From Rhizobiales bacterium PAR1 (lineage in GTDB: Bacteria; Pseudomonadota; Alphaproteobacteria; Rhizobiales; Beijerinckiaceae), in the NCBI GenBank assembly GCA_002256205.1, contig NKIW01000009.1, positions 105,540 to 169,539 on the forward strand: 64,000 bases of DNA, given 5' to 3'. Below the pieces are notes generated by a model. That model saw only the letters and a program-made list of their open reading frames with translations. It ran no database searches and was not told the origin of the DNA. Position 1 is the first letter of the stretch; every line of letters starts with the position of its first letter. Below are positions 16,888 through 24,193 of this stretch, one piece after another. Made by a program: the position numbers and the translations under genes.

Positions 16888-17774
16888 GTGCGACGCGCCT
16901 CCCCCATGATCCCGCCGGGGCGGTAGAGCGTAAAGAGGATCAGCGCGAGGCCGACGATGCCGAGCCGCACGCTCGCCATTTCCACCTCGGAGATGAAAGG
17001 CAGCACATCACGCAGGAAGCGCGAGCCTTCGAGGAAGAGCATCAGGATTAGCGTGCCCGCGAGTGCGCCGGAAACCCGGCCCACCCCGCCCATGATGATC
17101 GCCATCCAGATCTGGAAGGTCACCAGCGGAACGAATTGATCGGGCGAGATATAGCCGATGTAATGGGCGTAGAACGCGCCGGCAAAACCTGCGAGCAACG
17201 CCCCCAGCATCAACACCTGCACCTTGAAGCGCGCGGGGTCTTTCCCCAGCGCTTTCACCGCGTCTTCGTTATCGCGGATCGCCTCGATCATCCGCCCGAA
17301 GGGCGAGCGGACGATGCGGCGCATCGCGTAGATCGCGAGGCCATTGACCAGCAGAAGCACCGCCAGTACGGCAAGGCTGTTCGGCAAGCCGACACCAAGG
17401 CCGGTAAAGAGTTTCGGGATGCCCGGAATGCCCTGAACGCCCTTGGTCAGCCATTTCTCGCTCGTCACCACGAGGCGCACGACCTCCGAAAACCCGAGCG
17501 AGACAATGGCGAAATAATCCTCACGCAGCCGGAGCGAGACCATACCAAGCGGCCATGCTGCCGCCGCTGCTAGCACACCCGCAGCAAGAAACGCCGGGAG
17601 CGGGTGCCAGCCCTGCTCTGCCAGCAAAGCCGCCGCGTAAGCCCCCACGGCGAAGAAGCCGACATGACCGAAATTGATGATCCCGGTCATGCCGTATTGC
17701 AGCGTCAACCCAAGCGCGAGAAGAACGTAGACCGCGGAAACGATGGCGATGGCAATGAGATAGGCTTCCATCAT
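16884..17774 (-). CDS. livM: Branched-chain amino acid-type ABC transporter permease (LivM)
   Basis: This inner-membrane permease has 296 residues and eight to ten helices. The pattern GLTLQYGMTGIINFGHVGFFAVGAY (core GMTGIINFGHVGFF) and SPFGRMIEAIRDNEDAVKALGKD are diagnostic of LivM proteins. Two ATGs lie next to each other, at 17774 and 17771. The first overlaps the livH stop as ATGA and is chosen. With LivH it forms the translocation path. Confidence 0.94.
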   Translation of the reverse strand: MMEAYLIAIAIVSAVYVLLALGLTLQYGMTGIINFGHVGFFAVGAYAAALLAEQGWHPLPAFLAAGVLAAAAAWPLGMVSLRLREDYFAIVSLGFSEVVRLVVTSEKWLTKGVQGIPGIPKLFTGLGVGLPNSLAVLAVLLLVNGLAIYAMRRIVRSPFGRMIEAIRDNEDAVKALGKDPARFKVQVLMLGALLAGFAGAFYAHYIGYISPDQFVPLVTFQIWMAIIMGGVGRVSGALAGTLILMLFLEGSRFLRDVLPFISEVEMASVRLGIVGLALILFTLYRPGGIMGEARRT

Positions 17775-18637
17775 CTGGCTCCCGCAACCGTGCCAAAGAG
17801 CCCCTTCGGGCGCACCAGCAACACCGCCAGCAGCACCACGAACGAGAGCGCGATCTTGTAGGTGAAGCCGACGAAAGGCGTTGCAACCTCCTGCACGATG
17901 CCGAGCGCGATCCCCGCGACAATCGCGCCGCCCGCATGGCCAATGCCACCGAGGATCGCCGCAGCGAAGGCTGGAAGGAGTAATTCCCAGCCCATTTCGG
18001 GGCTGACCACCGTCTTGATGCCGACCACTGTGCCCGCAACGCCTGATACCGCGCCCGCCAGTGCCCAGAGCGCCATCATCACCTTTTGCGGCGAAATGCC
18101 GGAGACGCGCGCGAGCGAGGGATCATCCGCAACGGCGCGCATCTGCCGCCCGATCGGCGTGAGGTGCAAAATCGCGAAAACGATCGCGAGCGTCACCAGC
18201 ACGACCGCGCAGAGGTTCACATCGTTGGGGTGCACGCGAATATCGAGGATGCGCCAGGGACGCACCATCGGCATGGGGAACACCTTCTGGCCATGGCCGA
18301 AGGCGACGCCCATCACGGCGCGGATCATAAACGCAACGCCAATCGAGGCGAGCAGCGCGGCCACCGAGGAACGCCCCCCGAGCTTGCGGAACACGAGCCA
18401 GTAGCCGATCAGCCCGACGACAGCACCCGCCGCCGCACCGAACAGACCGCCGAGCACAAGCGAGCCCGTGAGCCCTGCCCCGCTCAGCGCGGCGTAGGCG
18501 CCGAGGGTCATGACATCGCCGGTCGCCGCATTGGCAAAGCGGGCGATGCCGAACACCAGCGTTACCGCGAGCGCAGCGAGGCCGATCACCAGCCCGGAGA
18601 CAATGCCGTTGAGCGCGAGTTCAGCGAAGGAAATCAT
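17771..18637 (-). CDS. livH: Branched-chain amino acid-type ABC transporter permease (LivH)
   Basis: This first permease of the importer has 288 residues and about eight helices. GLAALAVTLVFGIARFANAATGD and RPLGR-like RQMRAVADDPSLARVSGI (near residue 140) are LivH hallmarks. It starts 84 bases after the binding-protein gene, with a strong hairpin in between that probably lowers transport-gene expression relative to the binding protein. It overlaps livM by 4 bases. Confidence 0.94.
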   Translation of the reverse strand: MISFAELALNGIVSGLVIGLAALAVTLVFGIARFANAATGDVMTLGAYAALSGAGLTGSLVLGGLFGAAAGAVVGLIGYWLVFRKLGGRSSVAALLASIGVAFMIRAVMGVAFGHGQKVFPMPMVRPWRILDIRVHPNDVNLCAVVLVTLAIVFAILHLTPIGRQMRAVADDPSLARVSGISPQKVMMALWALAGAVSGVAGTVVGIKTVVSPEMGWELLLPAFAAAILGGIGHAGGAIVAGIALGIVQEVATPFVGFTYKIALSFVVLLAVLLVRPKGLFGTVAGAR

Positions 18638-18660
18638 CAGCTTGGGAATGCTTTCAAAGG

Positions 18661-18683
18661 GCCCGGCGACCGAACCGCCGGGC
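18661..18683 (-). terminator. Hairpin between livK and livH (attenuating or mRNA-stabilising stem)
   Basis: A perfect 7-bp inverted repeat, GCCCGGC and GCCGGGC, encloses nine bases. It lies 38 bases after the livK stop. There is no clear T-run on the minus strand (CCCTTTG follows), so partial termination or RNA protection is more likely than full termination. Confidence 0.55.
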
Positions 18684-18721
18684 GCTCACCTTGAGGACAG
18701 GTCAGTTCTTGACGCGTACTT

Positions 18722-19945
18722 TCAGATCTTGACGACGTACTTGCGCTCGATCTTGCCCTTGGAGACGAAGCTCACCGAGAAGTCCGGCGTCACGTCGCCG
18801 TACTGGTCGAAATCGAGCACCGAGGACGCGCCCTCGTAGTTGATCTTGCCCTTCTTCAGCGCTTCCTTGCCTTCCGCGAAGGTCGAGACCTTGGTGCCGG
18901 CAGGGTTGGCGACCTCGCGGATTTTCGCATTGATCGCGGCGATGTTGGCGCCCGGACCGGCGGCTTCCATGGCGAGCGCGAGGGTGACGACCATATCCCA
19001 GGTCATCGCGGCATAGACGTTCGAGAGGCCGTCCTGATTCATGACCTTGCGATAGGCTGCATCATAGGCCTTGAAGGCTTCCGAGCCCTCGTTCGAGATC
19101 GAATCCACCGCAATCAGACCTTCCGAGACCTCATTGCCGACAGCTTTGACGAGATCGGGGTTCGCGGCCCATGCCGGGATGATCCACTTCGTCGTCTCAC
19201 CCGACTGGAACCACTCGCGCAGGATGATCGTGGTGTCGGCGAGATAGGAGCCGGTGACGATGACATCGGGCTTGGCGGCCAGAACCTTCTGAAGTTCGGC
19301 GCGATAGCTCGGCTGGTTGGGCTCATAGACGACGGCCTCCAGAACCTTCCCGCCCTTGGCTTCCCACGCCTTCTTGAAGCCCTCGGTGTTGCCGATGCCG
19401 GAAGCGTTGTTGAAAGCCATGGTCGCCGGGCGCTTGTAGCCTTCCTTCTGGCAGATTTCGGCGAAGGCGCGACCGAAACGGTCGTTGGTCGCCTGATAGC
19501 GATAACCCAAGCCCTTGGCGTTTGCCGGCGGCACCGAGAGCGCCGGAGCGCCGGAGGTGTGCATGTGCAGAATGCCGGCATCGTTCGCGAGCGGAATCAC
19601 CGCCAGTGACACGCCCGAGGCCCAGGTGCCAAGAACGGCCTGCACCTTGTTGACTTCAATGAGCTTTTTCGCCGCGAGAACCGCGGCCTGCGGCGTGGTC
19701 TGCGTATCCTCCGAGAAGACCTCGAACTTGCGGCCGCCCGCGCCCCCTGCCGCATTCACCATCTCGGCAGCAGCGACGATCATCTTCTGCATCCCCGAGC
19801 CATAGGGCGCGCCGGCGCCGGTCACCGGGTTCAGCGCGCCGATGCGGAAGCTCTCGGCTTGTGCAAATGCACGCCCGCCAAAGGTGGAGGTCAGCGACGC
19901 GGCGGCGAGCGCTTGAAGGGTCGAACGGCGAGAAAGGGTCATCAT
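18722..19945 (-). CDS. ABC transporter periplasmic binding protein (LivK/HAAT type)
   Basis: This 407-residue ligand-binding protein belongs to the Leu/Ile/Val-binding (type I periplasmic) family. The N-terminus MTLSRRSTLQALAAASL is a twin-arginine-like signal with cleavage near AFAQA (about residue 30). The mature part begins FRIGALNPVTGAGAPYG and shows LGTWASGVSLAVIPLAND, as in family members. Two adjacent ATGs (19945, 19942) follow GGGAG. The second would give the better spacing. The ligand is unknown. Confidence 0.92.
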   Translation of the reverse strand: MMTLSRRSTLQALAAASLTSTFGGRAFAQAESFRIGALNPVTGAGAPYGSGMQKMIVAAAEMVNAAGGAGGRKFEVFSEDTQTTPQAAVLAAKKLIEVNKVQAVLGTWASGVSLAVIPLANDAGILHMHTSGAPALSVPPANAKGLGYRYQATNDRFGRAFAEICQKEGYKRPATMAFNNASGIGNTEGFKKAWEAKGGKVLEAVVYEPNQPSYRAELQKVLAAKPDVIVTGSYLADTTIILREWFQSGETTKWIIPAWAANPDLVKAVGNEVSEGLIAVDSISNEGSEAFKAYDAAYRKVMNQDGLSNVYAAMTWDMVVTLALAMEAAGPGANIAAINAKIREVANPAGTKVSTFAEGKEALKKGKINYEGASSVLDFDQYGDVTPDFSVSFVSKGKIERKYVVKI

Positions 19946-19996
19946 GGTCTCCCGGTTATTCTGAATTTTGGATGGCTTTTGTCAGACAGGCTTGTT

Positions 19997-21232
19997 TCAG
20001 TTCAGGTTTTTACGCTTGGCAATCGCACCGCCGCGCAGGATCAGCGGCATGTGGCGCCCCTGCCCGGTCAGCAGTGTGAGGTCGTCGAGCGGGTTGCCGT
20101 CTACGGCGATGATGTCGGCATGAGCACCCGGCGCGATCACGCCGATCAGCCCCTGCATGCGGCAGAGCTTCGCCGCGATATGGGTTGCGGAGGCGATAAT
20201 CTCCTGCGCCTTCAAGACCCGACCGCGGATCACGAATTCCTCGGATTGGTGGCGGTGCATTTCGCCCAGAAGATCCGTACCGTAAGCCATAGTTAGGCCG
20301 GCATCGCGCATGATTTCGAGCGATTTCAGTCCTGCAAGGCGCACGTTGTCGATTTTTGCAACCGAATTCTTCGGGAAACCGAGCGAGGCGCCTTCCGAGG
20401 CCAGTTTCTCGTAGGTCACCAGCGTCGGCACCGCCACCGCGCCTGCATCGGCGGCGAAACGGGCGGTTTCGGTCTCGATGAGGTTGCAATGTTCGAGTGA
20501 ATGCACGCCGCAATCGACCGCGCGGCGGATCGCCTCATCGGTATAGAGATGCGCGGAAACATAAGTGCCCGCGTTGCGCGCTTCCTCGACGATCGCGAGG
20601 ATTTCTTCCCGTGCGAAGCCCATAAAATGAATGGGGTCTGTGGGGGACGCGACGCCGCCATTGGCCATGATCTTGATGAAATCCGCCCCGGCCTTGATCT
20701 CCTCGCGGGCCGCGCGGCGGCTCTCCTCGATCCCGTCGCAGATGCGCCCGAGCGCACCGAGGCTAAAGCCGGTCTTCGGCGTCGGGCGGTCATCGAAACG
20801 GCCGCGGAAATCGCAATGTCCGCCGGTCTGGCTCAAGGCCTTGCCGGACATGACGACGCGCGGCATCGGGATCACGCCCTCTTCCGCCGCGAGCTTGACA
20901 CCAAAATCCGCGCCACCAACGTCGCGCACAGTCGTAAAGCCACGCATCAGCATGCCGTTCATGATGCGGATCGCACGCGACATCACCAGCGAATCCGGCA
21001 GCGTGGCATTCGCCCCGAGGTCGGCGACGCCGGCAATCGTATGAACATGGCAATCAATGAGACCAGGCATCGTAACGCGGTTCTTGAGGTCGATCACTCG
21101 CGCCTTGGCAGAGGTCACCTTCGCACCGACCTCCCTGATCGTGCCTCCCTCGATCAGGATATTGACCGGATCGGCAGGGCGATCCGTTGTGCCATCGACG
21201 ATACGGGCGTTGGTGAGAAGCTGGAGGCTCAT
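19997..21232 (-). CDS. Metal-dependent amidohydrolase (imidazolonepropionase/Xaa-Pro dipeptidase-like)
   Basis: This 411-residue enzyme is of the amidohydrolase superfamily, COG1228-like group. Metal-binding residues are visible: LIDCHVHT (about 57-64), a likely carboxylated lysine in DFIKIMANGG (about 180), and then SAHLYTD, SLEHC and YGTDLL (about 310). Members hydrolyse N-acyl amino acids, dipeptides such as Xaa-Pro or Xaa-Arg, or cyclic amides. The gene lies between a TetR regulator (4-base overlap) and livKHMGF, so the imported ligand is probably its substrate. The family includes both peptidase and deaminase activities, so the exact reaction is open. Confidence 0.85.
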   Translation of the reverse strand: MSLQLLTNARIVDGTTDRPADPVNILIEGGTIREVGAKVTSAKARVIDLKNRVTMPGLIDCHVHTIAGVADLGANATLPDSLVMSRAIRIMNGMLMRGFTTVRDVGGADFGVKLAAEEGVIPMPRVVMSGKALSQTGGHCDFRGRFDDRPTPKTGFSLGALGRICDGIEESRRAAREEIKAGADFIKIMANGGVASPTDPIHFMGFAREEILAIVEEARNAGTYVSAHLYTDEAIRRAVDCGVHSLEHCNLIETETARFAADAGAVAVPTLVTYEKLASEGASLGFPKNSVAKIDNVRLAGLKSLEIMRDAGLTMAYGTDLLGEMHRHQSEEFVIRGRVLKAQEIIASATHIAAKLCRMQGLIGVIAPGAHADIIAVDGNPLDDLTLLTGQGRHMPLILRGGAIAKRKNLN

Positions 21233-21894
21233 TGCGATTTGTCCTGATCAAGCGGCTTTGTACTGGTGGATTTGGCGGTTTCCGCGCCCGAAAGCTGGGC
21301 GCGCACGCTCGCCTTCCAGAATTCGAGCAGGCGGCGGTAGTAAGGTGGATCGTCGCGGAGGATCGTCTGGCCGATCATGCCGCGTATGAGACACATGGTC
21401 GCGTTGAGGAGGTCGCGACCGGCCTCAACGCTCATACCGTAGCGTTGCATCAACTCGCCCCAGATGAGGTCGAGCGCGCCATGCCAGCGGCTGACCACCG
21501 GCACAAGGCGCTGGCGGAAGGCGGCGTTGTGCCTTGCCTCGGGCAAATATTCGAGCGTGACGTAATAAAGCCGGTTCGACATCACGCGGTAGAGATAATC
21601 GATCAGCTCATCCGATGAGGTCGTCCCCTCCGCGACATGGGCGGAATAGGCGCGCAATTCCTCGATCACGCGCTCCAGCATATGTTCGATCGCGCCGGTC
21701 ACGAGGTCTTCGCGGCTTTCAAAATGATGGGTCAGCGCACCGCGCGAGACACCCGCCGCCACCGCAATATCGCTGGTCGAGGTTTCGGCAAGGCCGTGAT
21801 CGTGCATCAGCGTGACGGCGGCATCGAGAAGTCGCTGACGGGTTTCCGTCGAGCGTTCCTGCTGGGACCGGCGCTTCTTCGGCGGTATCGACAC
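21229..21894 (-). CDS. TetR family transcriptional regulator
   Basis: This 221-residue repressor starts at a GTG (21894, preceded by AAGAGG). Residues 15-62 are the helix-turn-helix domain: TRQRLLDAAVTLMHDHGLAETS and then VSRGALTHHFESREDLV. The C-terminal helices bind an unknown inducer. It is the first gene of the amidohydrolase-liv operon, overlapping the amidohydrolase start by 4 bases. A palindrome over its own -35 box suggests it represses the operon and itself. Confidence 0.92.
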   Translation of the reverse strand: MSIPPKKRRSQQERSTETRQRLLDAAVTLMHDHGLAETSTSDIAVAAGVSRGALTHHFESREDLVTGAIEHMLERVIEELRAYSAHVAEGTTSSDELIDYLYRVMSNRLYYVTLEYLPEARHNAAFRQRLVPVVSRWHGALDLIWGELMQRYGMSVEAGRDLLNATMCLIRGMIGQTILRDDPPYYRRLLEFWKASVRAQLSGAETAKSTSTKPLDQDKSQ

Positions 21895-21929
21895 GCGTTA
21901 AGGCCTCTTTGAGGACACAACCAAAGTCG

Positions 21930-21968
21930 AAGCTAGGCAGGGGAAAACAAACCGTCAAGCATGTTTGT
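21930..21968 (-). promoter_or_regulatory. TetR operon promoter with overlapping palindromic operator
   Basis: On the minus strand, TTGACG (21958-21953) and TAGCTT (21935-21930) have a 17-base spacer. An inverted repeat, ACAAAC (21947-21952), ten bases, GTTTGT (21963-21968), covers the -35 box. This is the usual form and place of a TetR autorepression site. Confidence 0.65.
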
Positions 21969-22157
21969 AAGTTGCGCAAGATGCGTCGGATCGGAGCTGT
22001 GGACGGGGTGAAGCAGCGCCCGGAAAAGACTCGGCAGCAAGATAAATCGCTTGAAAATCTGGCGTTTTCTGGCACGTCTCACGGCAGTTCGTTTTGGCCT
22101 CGGGCACCCCATGGCCAGCAGCCCAACCTGCTGCCAGAAAATTGGAATTCGATCCTC

Positions 22158-23759
22158 ATGCGTCTCGCCAGCCTCCTCCTTGCCGTTGTTCTCGCCGCGA
22201 TTGCTGGCATCTGGGTCTGGCTCGGCACGCCGGTACGCTTTCCAGGCATGGAAGCAGACAAGGGTGAACCGCTTTATTGCGTCTCCTACGCCCCCTTCCG
22301 GGGCAGCCAGACGCCGTTCGACCCAACAACGGTCGTGAGCTATGCGCAGGTCGAGGAAGACCTGACCCGCATCAAGAAGGTCACGAATTGCGTCCGCACT
22401 TACGCTTCCGACATGGGGGGCGACCATGTGCCGGCGATTGCCTCGAAGCTCGGGATGAAGGTGCTGCTCGGCATCTGGATCAACAAGAAGCCGGCTGACA
22501 ACAAGAAGCAGGTCGATCAGGCGCTGGACCACGCGAAGAAATATCCCGAAGTCGTCCGCGCGATCATCGTCGGCAACGAAGTGCTGCTGCGCCGCGACCA
22601 GAACGGCGCGGAACTCGCGGCGATCATCAAGGATGTGAAAAGCCGCACGCAGTTCCCCGTGACCTACGCCGATGTCTGGGAATTCTGGCTCAAGAACCCG
22701 GAACTCTCGACCATCGTCGATTTCATCACCATCCACACCCTGCCCTATTGGGAGGATATCCCGATCGCAGCAGACAAGGCCGCCGCGCATATCCACGAGA
22801 CGCGGATGGAAGTCGCGAAAACCTTCCCCGGCAAGGAAATCCTGATCGGCGAAGTCGGTTGGCCGAGTGCAGGCCGTATGCGGGCGGGCGCCCTGCCCTC
22901 GCTCTCCAATCAGGCGCGCATTCTCCATGATGTCAGCAAGATCGCGCGGGACGGGAACTACAAGTTCAACTGGATCGAGGTGATCGACCAGCCGTGGAAG
23001 CGTGAGGCGGAAGGCACGGTCGGCGGCTTCTGGGGCCTCTTCAACAACGGTGTCGCAGAGCCTAAATTCTACCCCGGCGAGCCGGTTTCCGATCACCCGC
23101 AGTGGAAGGCTCAGGCCGCGCTCGGCGGTATGATCGCACTGGCGATCTTCGGGCTTGCAGGCCTTGTCGCCAGCCGTGAGAAGCGGGTTTTCTCGGCGGA
23201 AAAGGCCGTGCTGATTGCCATCGTTGCGCTTTCGAGTGGCGCGCTTGGCGGCATGGTGATCGAGAAGCTCATTCTCGAAACGCTGCACCTTAAGGATTGG
23301 GTGTTCGGACTCGCCCGGACTTTTGCTGTCTTCGTCACCGGCTTCGTGGTCGCGGTTGCGATGATCCGGGAGGTGACCTGCCCGACGCTCGCCAGCGTTT
23401 CTAGCGGCCTCAAGGGCGATCTATGGCAGAAGGCGCTTGGCATGCTCTATGTCGCGATCTGCTTCTTTGCGCTTCAGGCGGCGCTTGCGCTGATCTTCGA
23501 CAGCCGCTACCGCGATTTTCCTGCCGCCACGCTGACGATGGGGTTCATCCCCTTTGTGGCGCTGATGTTCCAGAATCGTGGCATGCTGGTCGCCAAAGGC
23601 GAACGCGCGCTGGCTATCGCGCTGATCGTCGCAGCGGGTTGGGTGATCTACTCGGAAGAGATCGCGAACTGGCAGGCGGTATGGTTCGCGCTGACTTTAG
23701 GCGGCGTCGCCCTGCTGCTCACCGGCGGGCGTGCGAACCGTCAGATACAGCAGCAATAA
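22158..23759 (+). CDS. GH17-domain membrane protein of beta-(1,3)/(1,6)-glucan synthesis (NdvC-like)
   Basis: This 533-residue protein has an N-terminal membrane anchor (LASLLLAVVLAAIAGIWVWL), a periplasmic glycoside hydrolase family 17 domain (about 35-310) and a C-terminal block of about six to eight membrane helices. GH17 features are IIVGNEVLLRRDQ, with the acid/base Glu, and EILIGEVGWPSAG, with the nucleophile Glu. Size and architecture match Bradyrhizobium NdvC, a transferase adding beta-1,6 links to cyclic beta-1,3-glucan. I chose ATG 22158 because the hydrophobic anchor follows at once. Upstream in-frame codons are low-complexity and non-conserved in appearance. The 3' end overlaps the opposing small gene by 63 bases. 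Confidence 0.85.
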   Translation: MRLASLLLAVVLAAIAGIWVWLGTPVRFPGMEADKGEPLYCVSYAPFRGSQTPFDPTTVVSYAQVEEDLTRIKKVTNCVRTYASDMGGDHVPAIASKLGMKVLLGIWINKKPADNKKQVDQALDHAKKYPEVVRAIIVGNEVLLRRDQNGAELAAIIKDVKSRTQFPVTYADVWEFWLKNPELSTIVDFITIHTLPYWEDIPIAADKAAAHIHETRMEVAKTFPGKEILIGEVGWPSAGRMRAGALPSLSNQARILHDVSKIARDGNYKFNWIEVIDQPWKREAEGTVGGFWGLFNNGVAEPKFYPGEPVSDHPQWKAQAALGGMIALAIFGLAGLVASREKRVFSAEKAVLIAIVALSSGALGGMVIEKLILETLHLKDWVFGLARTFAVFVTGFVVAVAMIREVTCPTLASVSSGLKGDLWQKALGMLYVAICFFALQAALALIFDSRYRDFPAATLTMGFIPFVALMFQNRGMLVAKGERALAIALIVAAGWVIYSEEIANWQAVWFALTLGGVALLLTGGRANRQIQQQ

Positions 23760-24080
23760 CGCGCCCGCGCCGGACGCAATGTCCGCCTGATACAGCACAA
23801 CCCCCATGCCGGCGGCGATCAGTGCCGCCTGGAAACGGGCACTCGTCGGGCGATAGAGCACGAACAGCGTAAAGGCGAGGATCACCCAGCCCCAGAGATG
23901 GAGCCGGAAGAGGTCCGAGGCGCCGGAGCGGATCATGCAATACCAGACGCTGGCGTTGTAATCACAGAAGCCACGCACGGTGTCGTTATCAATGAAAAGA
24001 TGGCGGATGCACACCGCCGCAGCCGTCGCCAGAGCCGTGATGCCGAGCATCTTCACGAGGTTCGCGCGCTGAACTGCCAT
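23697..24080 (-). CDS. Small membrane protein beside the glucan synthesis genes (127 aa)
   Basis: This 127-residue hydrophobic protein has about four predicted helices (MLGITALATAAAVCI, LHLWGWVILAFTLFVLY, ALIAAGMGVVLYQAD and a C-terminal one). It has cysteines in a central polar loop (GFCDYNASVWYC). I do not recognise a named family. It starts 113 bases after the GH17-GT2 gene, behind a strong terminator hairpin, and converges on and overlaps the NdvC-like gene by 63 bases. An accessory role in glucan production or export is possible but unproven. Confidence 0.75.
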   Translation of the reverse strand: MAVQRANLVKMLGITALATAAAVCIRHLFIDNDTVRGFCDYNASVWYCMIRSGASDLFRLHLWGWVILAFTLFVLYRPTSARFQAALIAAGMGVVLYQADIASGAGALLLLYLTVRTPAGEQQGDAA

Positions 24081-24103
24081 GTCTCATATCCTCGATAAAG
24101 AAA

Positions 24104-24132
24104 CGCCCGGATACGGCTTACGTATCCGGGCG
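24104..24132 (-). terminator. Rho-independent terminator after the GH17-GT2 gene
   Basis: A perfect 12-bp stem, CGCCCGGATACG and CGTATCCGGGCG, has a 5-base loop (gctta). On the minus strand it is followed by TTTCTTTA. It is the strongest hairpin in the window. A moderately T-rich stretch (GATTTT) also follows on the plus strand, so it may act in both directions. Confidence 0.8.
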
Positions 24133-24193
24133 CTCTGATTTTGCAAGTCGTTTTGAGAACAACGCTTGTTTAGGGGAAGCGGCGATTGCCGCT

